64,000 nucleotides of DNA from Acestrorhynchus altus (lineage: Eukaryota; Chordata; Actinopteri; Characiformes; Acestrorhynchidae), in contig CM067503.1 of assembly GCA_034509495.1 (NCBI GenBank), forward strand, positions 6,125,619 through 6,189,618. The letters are read 5' to 3'. The position numbers and the translations under genes are program-made. Below the pieces are notes generated by a model. The model searched no databases. It was given only the letters and a program-made list of their open reading frames with translations, and had not been told where the DNA came from. Position 1 is the first letter of the stretch. Each line of letters begins with the position of its first letter. Positions 50,179 through 62,100 of this stretch are shown piece after piece.

Positions 50179-53100
50179 AGGGAGGGAGGGAAATAGACAA
50201 AGAAGCTGATTGACTTCTTGCCATTTGGAAAAGTGGAACAAACAGCAGTTATCTGAGCAATCTGATGTGAAGCTGTGGAGCACACGGCGTCTTCTCACGG
50301 CCAGGGTGGATTTGCAGGAAGTCGGCAGGTCTTTGCCAGTCCAGGCTTGTTGAGTAAGCCCGCGTTTGCTCTGTTTTTACTGGTTTATTGGAGCTGTACC
50401 CAGATAAAACACCATGCATGTTTTAAACCGGCATGTTTCTTGGTGCTTGGATTAATGGGCCTCTTTCCACGTTGCGCGGTTGGAGTCTGAGACTTTGGTA
50501 GGCTGGTCGTTACTAATATGTATGTCACCAGAAATGGTTTATTGATTGATTATTAATGTTGTAATCATGTGAATCTATTTGCACTTTGGACTGAATGAAC
50601 TGGAGTGTCACTGGTTAAAACAGTGGAATGTGTGGATTGTTACTACTCATTATATGAGTATTATTGTAGATTTCTGGAAAAAGTTTGTGAACTTGACAGA
50701 ACAATGACAAACTAGGCAGAACCTTTGATCTCAAAGATCAAAGATTCCACAATAAACAGACGGAGAAGAAGAAGAACCTGAGAAGAAACTTCTTCTTGGG
50801 TTTTATTCTATTAAAGAAGTGGATTCTATTCCACATTATTTGGAGCACGTCACTTGGTCTAGTCATCATCGGTGTTTGATACAGTGTAAATCATTTGGGT
50901 TCCACTGTTCAAGTTACATGTTTTGAAGAAATAAGTGTGAAAATAATAGTGAAACAAACTTGTTTTTTTCAAATTTGTCTCCACATTGCTGTTTATTCAC
51001 CGAATTAACTTGAGGAATATGCCATAACTTTGGTACCTGACACATTTTACATGACATTTGTGTTAAAATGAGCAAATAAAAAACTTGACCAGAGGTGGCC
51101 ACAATGTTGCATATGGTAGACGTGTGTATTGTTACCTTCGTGCAAAGAAATATATTTCCTTTTTTATTGATTTCTGACACAATTTGTGATTCTTTACCAC
51201 GTCACGTGTATTGCATTGACTTCCATAGAAAGTCTTCCATTTCAGAGATATGAGTTTTTGCAGGGCAGCTATGATATTTATTAGAATTCGATTGCGATTA
51301 TTTAAGCTTTTATTTGATCAGTAAACTGTTTAAACGAATTATTTAACGAATTAATAAAATTATGATTAATACAGTAAGTAGTGGATTTATGTCTTACATT
51401 AAAACATTTCCAAAGCCGAGCTGGAAGCAGCCCAGTATTATTTGCAGTTATTATCCAGTATCCGGTCTAATCCAATCAGTGCTTCATTGAGTTCATCATG
51501 TGTGCTGGTGATGCTTCGGCTGGAGGCAGGTGGAATCTGAAGCATCAGAGGATCATTTGAATGCTTGCAGAACCCACTGAAGAGTGTAGGCTTAGTCAGT
51601 GTCTGGAGAACCCGGGAAGGGACCAAAGATGAGTGTTTTTTCATTTTCTTCGTGGTGTTGCTTGGTTCTGAGAGCTGGGATTCTCTCAGAAGTGTGTGAT
51701 TGGATTCTAAAGTTTCAGACTCATAATCAGAGCTGGAGATTTGAGTGTGTTTGTGAGTGTGTGCCAAATGATGTCATGCTTCTGTCTCCTGAATACTTCA
51801 TGACGGAAACTCGTGTCCAGTGCCCAGAGCATCGAATAACACACGCGTTTCTCCAGCTCTGTTATCCCAGATCTTTGCCTTCGCTGAGTGCATTGTGGGA
51901 GCTTTAGCTGATTGGTTTTGCTGGATTTTGTTGAGTATGTAAATACAAACAATATAAATGACTTATCAGGGTGTGAGTTGAGGGCCTTACTGTCGGGCCG
52001 CTTCACAATTCCCATTGTGCATGCTTTCCTCTGTGCGCATAAAGCAACGATGGACTGAAACCAGTGTTTGTGTCACAGTTAGCCCCGTACGCTTGCTGTG
52101 ATTATGACGCGCTGGGCTTTTTGGAGCTGTGTTCGCGGAATGTGGGGGTTTAAGGTCTGGGATTAAGGAGGATTTTCAAATGCCTATGGTCTATACTAAT
52201 AATCAAAGAAATGCACACACAGTGTGAGGTTGTGGACTGTTTTGTAGGAGTGTGTTTGCATTGTGCGTTTTATTGCTGCGTTCCTGATCATCGTACTCAC
52301 ACACTGCTGTCTCTGTTGCCTTCCTCAGGTTGAACCTTCTCCCATGAAAACCACCTGGTACTGCCCCCTCAACCTGGTGAGCCCACTGTTTCCTGCTTAT
52401 GGGGATGATTTGTACAGATGCAAGTCATTTCATGTATGCTGTAATTCGTATTATGAGGCTGTATTATCAGTACTTACGTATAATTATAAGGCAGACCACC
52501 TTGTTTGGACACAGACCACCAAAGAATGTAAGGATTTAGGATTTTGATTCCTAATGACGTCACAATCATTCAGCCCATATAAAATTGAGCTGCGTTTAAA
52601 GCCTCGTACTAGTCGGTGTCACCTGAAGTCGGGTTCAACAGGACAAGGCATTGGGAACTCCGTAATGACACTTCAGCTTCAGCTGTGTTTATGTAAATAC
52701 CACTCAAGGATGTATTCAAGGTGTGTTACAGCCGTGGTGAAGACTAAGACGAAGGCTGTTACAAAAGCTGAACCGTGTCATCGGTTCATTGCACCAAAGA
52801 GCAATAGGCATAAGAGGGCTTCCAAGATCCTGAACATTCCTTGAGGCACAGTTGGGAGCACTGTGAGTTCAAGCGTATGGAACCCCAGCAACATTCCTGG
52901 AGAAAGCCCAAGTCACACCCCTACACTGCTGGTAGCCAACCACAGTCGCTGCACATGTCCAGCTTATTTAAACCTCCGTGGCGTTTAATTGGACGTCAGT
53001 TGCAAAAACAAACCTCTGAATCAACAGTGCTGCAGCAGCCGTTACTGGTGGAAACATGCAGGAGCAGCGACGTCACCCTGTAAATTCTCAAAAACACTTC

Positions 53101-56100
53101 CATTCAAGTCTGTCCCCCGAATGCTGTTTCAGCAGTCGTCTGTAGCTGCTTATCTTGTCTCCTCCAGTATTTGGAAAGTCCACGAGATGGCATCAAGAAA
53201 TCAGTTTGCAGACGACAGAGGAGAGGAGGAAAGGAGAGGATCAGTAGGAAAAAGTAACGTTTAGGGTTTCTTGAGGAGGCCAGGCTTTCTGGAGCCTTCT
53301 ATTCCATCGTCAGGCATCAAGGGTGTGATCGTCCAATGACGGTCCAGCACTGGTCCAGAGCTGCACCATTTGGGATCCGCCGATATTCAGTGTTATTGTT
53401 ATGTACGCAGCATATTTAATACAAATATATGTATAAAAGGAAATGTATTATAAATCATGCATTTTTAACCCCATACAAGTGAACCATATCATGTTCTAAT
53501 ATTAAAACATTGTAATAAAAATCATTGTTATTTAATAATAATAAATAAGTGTTTTCTAGTTATATTAGGGAAATAAAGAATAACAGTTATTATTAATAAG
53601 TATTACATTATTAATATTTGAAACTATTAAATATTATGATAAAAATGATATTTAACACAAATTGTTTGCCAAAATGTGCAAAAAAAATTGTATTTTATTT
53701 GTGTTTCATCATTTAATTACTATTCTGGTTATTGTTGTTTATTGATCTTGTTTATTGACCTGGTTTGTGCTTCAGTCCACTGTGTCCGAGAAGACGGAGG
53801 ATGGCATCATCTACACGGTGGTAGTGAAGCCCCAACATGGCAGCTCCAATCCGCAGGTAATGACCCACTCTTAATAACTCAGTATGTTCAAGTGCAGAGG
53901 TGCTCTAGAGCATCTACCGTCCAGAGAAGGCTTTCTACTGGACATTGGAGCACTACTGTGAGCATTTGATTGCATTCAGTGAAATGAGCATTGGTGGGGT
54001 CAGTAATTTAGATGGTCAGCACCTCAGCGCATTCCAAAAGTGTTGGACTGGGCATCATCATTTCGAAGAAAACAGCTCCACTGCTCCACAGCTCAATGCT
54101 GGTGGGGTTCATACCTTTTTAGCCCATGCTTGGCATCAGGCATGGTGCCAACAGGTCCACATTTATCTGCTCCAGAGAGTCCTGTCCTACTGGCTGTACA
54201 GGGATTAGACATCTTGGCATCTGTGTCAGCAGTGGGTGTAATTTAAAGTAGCTGAACGCATTTGGTAGAAGAAGGGGGTCCACAAACATTTGGACATGCA
54301 GCGTATATTGTGTCAAAACAGATTTGCTGTCTTGGAAGAGGGGGTGCAATTAGGGCTAACTTCATGTTTAGGGGGCAGCTTTGTGCAGCCATGTGAGTAG
54401 CTGTGTAATCCCCCCACCCCCCGCTCATTACATTAATACTTCAGAAAGGAATATATCAGTGGACTAAGCCTACTGACACATTCATCTCACTGTGTTACAG
54501 ACATAAGTAAGAACCCCCACTGCGTCAGGTGCTCACAGTCAAACACTCACTGCAGTGACGTCTACGAGACTGCGGATTCCACAGACTGCATATTATACCT
54601 TGTATAGCTTATATACAGGCTACGACTGATATCCACTGGGTTCTAGGTCATCCTGCTCTCTCTGTGTTTATGTAACTGGGTGGTACGGCGAAATTTATAC
54701 GTACAAGGGTTTCTAATGGCATTTTGTCGTCATAGGAGAAAATGAGATAGACTAGGACTAAGGATGAGATGGTATGTGTATTGGTCCTGGACCTTCTCGA
54801 TATGGGGGTCACAGTTGGGTGCACACAGCCCCTCTGTGTTTATGAAGTGTGTGTTGGATATACTGACAGTGCCTGCGTTGTGCTCAGGAAAGAGTAGAAT
54901 GGTTCAATGCATCACAATAATATAGCCTTCAAGCACCGCCCCTTTTCTCCATGTTCTTCGGGGTCCACTGTCCAATCATTGACCACGGCCAACAGTAAAG
55001 CATCACTTGTGTGGCATTCTGGATGTGGCCATCACCCAGAGTCATTCAGTGCAGTGACAGCGTGCTGGCTACTGGCCTACTCCAACATGCTACCATGGCA
55101 TTAGAGCACCAGCTCTATCACGCTGATTTCTGAGAGTCTCTTGTCTAAAGTCATACGCTATCAAGACACCAAACCAGGTACTAGACTGTTTGCCTCATTC
55201 ATACAATTTCCCACGTATCTGACAACAAACACTAGAACCAGTACTCACCAAATGAGTTTCCAGAAAGACCAGACACAGTTCAGCCCGCATGCAGCACTTC
55301 TTTAAGGTCGAAGTTGTTGATGTGGTTTAGGGAGCAGCATGACGTCGTGTCAACTGTAAACACATAGACTATGTCACCTGTTCCGCACCTGTTCTTCTGC
55401 ACTACGTTTGTTCCACTGCACCTTAAACCACACTGATATCAATCGTATGAATCTAATGTGACCATAATGAAGACATACGCTATTTAGACAAAAGTATTTG
55501 GACACCTGCTTTATGTTTGTTTTCTTCTGTTTCAGTTTTGTTGACTCTGTCTCTTTGTTGTCCAGGGAAGGCTTACTACTAGATTTTGGAGCATAGCTGT
55601 GAGAATTTGTTTGCATTTGGCAACAAGAGAGTTAGTGAGATAAGGGTATTGGTTGACCACCACTCGCCTCATCCCGAGCTCCTCAACTCATCCCAAAAGT
55701 AGTGGATGGTCACCATCATTCCAGAGTTCCACTGCTCCACCCTTCAATGCTGAAGGGCTTTATACCCCTCTATCCCATGCCTGGCATTAGCCACGGTACC
55801 AGGAGGTTCATGTTTATCTGCTCCAGAGTGTTTGTGCATTTGCACGCCTGTGTCAGCAATGTGTGCAACTTAAAGTAGACGAATGCATTCATTAGAGGGG
55901 TTTCCACAAACATGTGGACATATACTGTGAGTGGACAATGACCTCAACCCACCAGCCAAGTGTTGTGAACAAGAGCTGTGACCTCCTGTCTCCCAGTCCG
56001 TAGGCCAGCGCTCGCAGTGTGTGAAGGCCGGGACGGAGGAGAAGCTGGTCCTTCACCTCCTCCACTCTTTCTCCATGGAGGACTCATCCTTTATCTCCAT

Positions 56101-59100
56101 CTTCCTTTCTACCTACCGCTCCTTCACCTCCACACAGAGGGTGCTGGACATCCTGACCGACAGGTACGCTGCTTTGAGAGCGAGTGTAACACGATACATT
56201 AGAATAACAAACGTATTAAAGTCGTTAACAAAGTCAGAGCTCGAGAAAGGTTTTTACGAAAAGGCAAAATGCACTTCGTAAATCTGTAATCGTGTTTTTT
56301 TTCAGACTGGGAAACCCACCGGGAGAGAGTAACAGTGCCACTCGTCAGGCTTTCAACAAGTAAGTGAATATGCTTAAGTGAGGAAAGTATAACTGCATTA
56401 TAATGGAGCTAATTAAATTCTAAAGTGGTTGTAGTAGTGAATTCAGTACGACATAGTAAGGAAAGAATTAATGTCATTAAATGGAAATAACCAGTCAATC
56501 TCATCAGCATACTCCAAAATCATCAGGCAGGTCTTGTGATGTGTTCCCAGAATGCAGTGGTCAGTTACCAACCGGTAAACTGGCGACAGGGACAAGCCTC
56601 AATGATGCCCATTTCCACAGTATGCTCAGAATAGCATGTAGTGACATATTGCAATGTAGTTTATCACGATAAGGATGAATATCATCATATTGCCCAGCCC
56701 TAAAACAGACCCACGCTAACTTCTGGTTCATCGTTCAGGACCCTGAATAGGGTTGTGATACTGGCAGTGGTATCGAAACACTTCCAACAATATCCAATTG
56801 TTAAGACACTTAGAGGCAAAGGTCTGACAGATGTTATCGCCACCGTCTTAGAAACTCCGAAGTGTTTTTACTAGCCTTTACAGATTCCTTTACAATCCAC
56901 AATCTTTGTCACATAATTTGAAAATGCGGAAAGTTTATGATGAATGAATCAGTAGAAATGCTCCAAACCTGTGTTGGGACACAACTGCCTGACTGACTTT
57001 GTTGCTGTGTGAACAGCAGCATTTCAGCAGTTACAAACATGTTCACATTAATGTAGTCATTTCAGAGTAAATCGGCCCTTGTCTTTATAATGTCCAAAAA
57101 TGTCTAGACACCCTTCTAATCAATGCATTTTAAATTGCTCTTATTGCTGACACGGATGTGAAAGTGCACACACAGCTTTTCTAGCCCCTGTAGGGAAGTA
57201 CTACCAATAGAGTAGGTCTATCTAGAGCTGATAATCAGGAATCTATACACACCTCACACAGTTAAGAATTGAAAATAGACTGATTTTTGACAATGTGTGA
57301 CACACTGTAAGAATGATTATAGAATATAGAATTTATAAGAATGGGAAAAGAACTCTGCATAGATTAAAGAATTAAGAGCATCTATGTTTATTACTTCATG
57401 AGCCTCATAATTCCAGTGTAAAAAAAAAAAAGCCTCAGACTTCTGTCTTGGAGCGTCGGCTCCGTTTGGGATAAGAGAGAAAAGTGTATGTATTCAATTT
57501 TGTTCCAAACTATCGCTTTAAACCCAAACCCTATGATCCATCTCTGTAACACATGCTGGGTGCATGCTGCTGAGATCCATCTGTCTGTGTGTGAATGTGT
57601 GTGTGTGTGTGTGTGTGTGTGTGTTCAGGGCAGTGTGCACCGTGTTCAGCACATGGTTGAGTGAGTACCCAGAAGATTTTCGGTCTCTGGGGGATCCGGC
57701 CCGCTTGCTACGCCTCACCCCTCTGATGCCTCTCGATGCAGCGGGTGCAGAACTTAAGGGTCATCTGCTCAGGATCGCAGAGGAGCTCAGCGAGAAGGCA
57801 CTGATTCCTGACCAGCCTCCAGGTCAGATGGCAGCTGCTGAATTTTTTTTTTTGTACAGTCATTTCTGGGCTGTAGAACACATATGGCTTAAACCACAGG
57901 GGAGCTTGTGGGGCAGCGGTGGTTCAGTGGTGGGTTAAAGATCACAGGGTTGTGGGTTCAATGCCCACATCTGCTAAACTCCCGAAAGCAAGACATGTAG
58001 CCTGCTCTGCTGCAGGCGTGCCATCGTCTGGGTTGCCCTGCTTGCTGTTTTACAGCACTTTAGAATTTGTTTGCAGCTCTTTTTGTCGTTCTGCACAGAT
58101 GGAACAATTTTTGTTTATAGGTCCTTAGATGATGATGTAGAGTGATTATGTCTTTTAGATATTATTATTTTATCTTATTTTTATTTTACACATGACTTTA
58201 GGTCTGTTGAGTCCGAGTTTTCGTACAGGAATTTGTACTCTGATGGTTTGTTAGATTGATAAAAAAAATGGAATTATTTTAAATTAGGAGGGGTGTCCCG
58301 ATATAAGCTGTATTGCTGATTAATACGAAAATAAAATCATTTTCAAATGAGACATTCTGGACTTATTTATTTAGTTTAGAAACGACTTCTTCAAACGACT
58401 GTTTTGTAGTTTAATATCTTATAATCAAGACTGACTGACCTCCCTGACCATTCAGCTCCCAGTACCTTTAAAACACTGCAGTCTAATCTGTATGTGTGAT
58501 GTAGTCCACACTCTGGACTGATATCTGTTGTTGTTTATAGCGTAGTGAATGTGCTGTGATTGGGCTTTTTAATACGTTTATATTTACATTTATGACATTT
58601 AGCAGACGTCTTTATCCAGAGCGGCTTTCAAAAGTGTCACGTTTGACCTCACAGTGAAAACAGGTCAGGAAAGCTTCCTCATTGCTAACACTTAGTTTAT
58701 TAGTGCAGATCAACCTGCGTTTTGCTGACAGGGTATCCCGTTTTGCTACGCTTGACACCACCATGTGAACTTTCTGCCACAGTTAAGCTCCGCCTACAAA
58801 ACACATTCTCACTGTTTACGGGCACAGAAATGGTAGAGATACTGTAGAGAGGACCACTGAAGAGGTGTGACCCTGAAATGGACTTTCCTTAATGAAAAGT
58901 AATGAATGAATACATAAAACATCTGAAAGCTTTCAAATGGATTTCAAAGCTTTCAAAGTTTCTTTTATCTCTATAATCACCATAGAATTCAACTTTTGTA
59001 GGGTGTGTTTTGAGGTTATCAGTCAACAGAACATTTATAGAGTTGTAACACATGTTTATTGCGTTAATTAAGTCATTAAATACATATAACAGATTATTTT

Positions 59101-62100
59101 TGGTGTGTTTCACAGACTCTGCCAGTACTTTTCTCCAGACTCCTCCTGACCCTACGAAGTTTGAAGCCACCAGCATCCTGGGCTTCCCCTCCAGTGTGAT
59201 AGCGGAACAGCTGACCAAGATCGAGACAGTGAGTCTAACATGATGTGTAGAGTGCCAGACAAGCGTTTGCACACACTTCATTAGTATGGTCCCAGTCCTA
59301 GTAGAACTGGTCATGGCTGGTAAAGTCAGTAAAGACCATGACCTTTTGGGAAGGTTGGTTTAGAAGAGATTATTTGCAGATGTATTATATGCTTTGTTGA
59401 TTTTTCCCTTCAATTAGGAGCTGTTTCTGAAGCTGGTGCCCTACCACTGCCTGGGTTCACTGTGGTCGCAGAGAGATAAGAAGGGGAGGGAAGGAGTGTG
59501 TTGGTCAGTCAGAGCCACGGTTCGGCAGTTTAACCGGCTGGCCAATGCCGTCACTGCCTCCTGTCTATGGCAAACAGAGTTGAAGACCCAGCAGAGGTCC
59601 CGCTTTCTGGAGAAGTGGATCAGCGTTGCTGAGGTCAGAGCTGTTGAAGTTCTACAGCACTTGTGAGCTTCTCCGCAGGTGCAAAATACAATCCAATCAC
59701 GCACATCTGATAAGTGTTCTCTCTCTTGTGGATCCTGGACAGGCATGTAGAGCAAGGAAGAACTTTTCGTCGCTGTATGCCATTGTGTCAGCCTTACAAA
59801 GTAATCCCATCCACAGACTAAGGAAGACCTGGCAGGAGACTGACAGGTCAGTTTCTCATCTCCACAGCAGGGTCCAATCACAGGTAGAGACTGCTGTCAG
59901 CCTCAGGCAAGGCATTCCCCAGGAAAACCTCCCAATGTATGAGTGTAAAAACTCTTAAATCACACAGGGAGGCTCGATGCAACTTGTTCCCACATGTCTG
60001 CGTGACATTTATACCAGTGTCTTAATGAATACTGCCAAAACATGAAGATACACTATATAGACAGAAGTATTGGGACACCTGCTCATTCATTGTTTCCTTC
60101 AACATTAAGGGTAATAAAACATGAGGTTTTTCCTGACTCTTTTGGAGTCTCTATCATTCAAGGAACTTGAGTTTGGAGCATTGTTGGAATCTTGGAAGGC
60201 TCACCATAATTCCGGAGAACCCAGGTCCACTGCTCCACAGCTCAGTGCCAGGGGTTCATACCCGTCTAGCTCACACCTGGCATTAGGCCTATTCTAATTG
60301 GCAATACTTCTCAACAGGGACTACACAAGCTGTGATTGTGCATTTGCACATATTTGTCAGCAGTGTGTGTAATTTAACGTTTCTGAATCATTCATTGAAA
60401 GATGTGTCCACAAACATTGCACCATGTTGTGTATATGTCAGTCGTCCAATGTGCTCTGGAGTAACTGCACGAGTCTAAGATAGGTGTTTGCAAATATTTG
60501 GTCATCTAGTATATATGGTTGCTGTTGCGCAAAAACCTTGCATCTCCATTTTTGTCATTTTTCACCTTCTAACATAATGAAAATCTAGTCGTTATTCGTT
60601 GCATTTTATCTGAAGGGAAATGATCATTTTTTACGTCGACTTCCAGAGTCTTTGAAAGTTAAGCAGGTTTTACTTTCTCCTGTAAGCTTCCCGTTTTGGA
60701 GATATGAGGTTTTTGAATGACAGCAACTAATCTGTAATCTGTTAACTGCCTTTCTTCTGTAGGTACATTTTTATCTAGGTTATGTAAATGTTGCTTGTAT
60801 TAAATGACTTACTTGGTGTATTAGCTTGTTAATTAAATGTAGCCACAGTGTAAAAGAGGCAAACCTCAGTTACCAAACATGTCATGGCTGAAGACCTGCA
60901 TTTACGATACGAAAAGATACATTTTACTGAACTATTACTTTAAAGCACCATTAGACACTTCTGTAGGACATGCTTTACATATGCATTTCTGGACAAGCTG
61001 AGAGATACAGAATTATCACTGAAAGTGGATGAAACTCAGACAGCACTGTAATATGACACGGTTTTCCATAAATATGACCCAGTACATCCTTTCCGCTTCA
61101 CCAAAGTTACATAGTGCAGTTATCAACATGCTGAGCCTGGAGTAACAATAATAGAGACACTATTCACCCTGTTACAGTCAGTGGAGCATCACAGTAATTT
61201 TGAGGCAATAATTTGAAGGTAAAACGCTTTATAAACTTGCTTTAAAGTTTAAATTGTGGGCATTTTTCCATTTAAACATGTGCTGCATCACTTTATAGGC
61301 TTAGAATCTGAGTGTGGAGTTTTGGGAAATGCAGCACTAAACTGGAATTTCAGAGTTCATGTTCTTTGTGGATGTGCTGTGACCCTAACAGGGAGGCGGT
61401 TAAACGCTATGAGGAGCTGGCCTACATTTTCTCGGAGAAAGACAACTACTCTCAGAGCCGTGAGCTACTCAAAGAAGTGAGTCATCACCAACCACAAAGG
61501 TTCTCATTCAAAGCACCATCCGGCTCTTCCTGTTGGGGTGAAAATGACATAGATGCCTCCATTGTGTGATTTGGTTCAGCCGATTTCAGTGCAGGCAGTG
61601 TAACGCAGGGGGCTGTTGCTGTGTGTCTTTTAGCTGAAGGTTAATATGGGCTGCTGGAGCACCACAGTGAAGTCGGGGGGGGGGGCTGAACTCCTCTAAT
61701 GATAATGGGGGCTAATAAGGGAAGGGAAACTGATGACACGTAAAGAATGAGGGGTTTAATGCCAGTCATGCAGTTGGAAAAGATCATGTGTTCAGCCTGT
61801 GTGCTTCGCCTGCATTATCAGTTATACGTTCACACTATTCCGTAGTTCAGTGAATGTTAGATTTAGTAGCACGTCCTCTTTCCTAAAGGACAAGGACACA
61901 TCCAGATTGTCTCCATGTTCAGGGCTGTTCTATTGAAGTTATTGTACTAATCACCCACCCAAACCCCCCCATTTTTAATAAATGGAGTTATAGTTGTTAT
62001 AATTTGGCGTTTTTTAAAACAGGAATTTACATAAAATGTAATTTATGAACAATATTGTAATAATAAAATACTGTGAAGAAGGCCTACTTTATTCATGAAG

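Larger units (their letters stand above)
41969..52328 (+). other. rgl2: Large rgl2 intron, no other gene recognised
   Basis: Ten kilobases without a recognised exon. It holds MITE A (42092-42350), MITE B (44251-44409), a C-rich degenerate minisatellite (45720-46205), SINE-like fragments (46205-46395 and 47705-47830), a palindromic MITE (48373-48642) and GA/GT microsatellites (49908-50190). Confidence 0.6.

Noticed and set aside
49803..50298. 160-codon minus-strand open frame
   Set aside because: Built almost entirely from GA/GT microsatellites.
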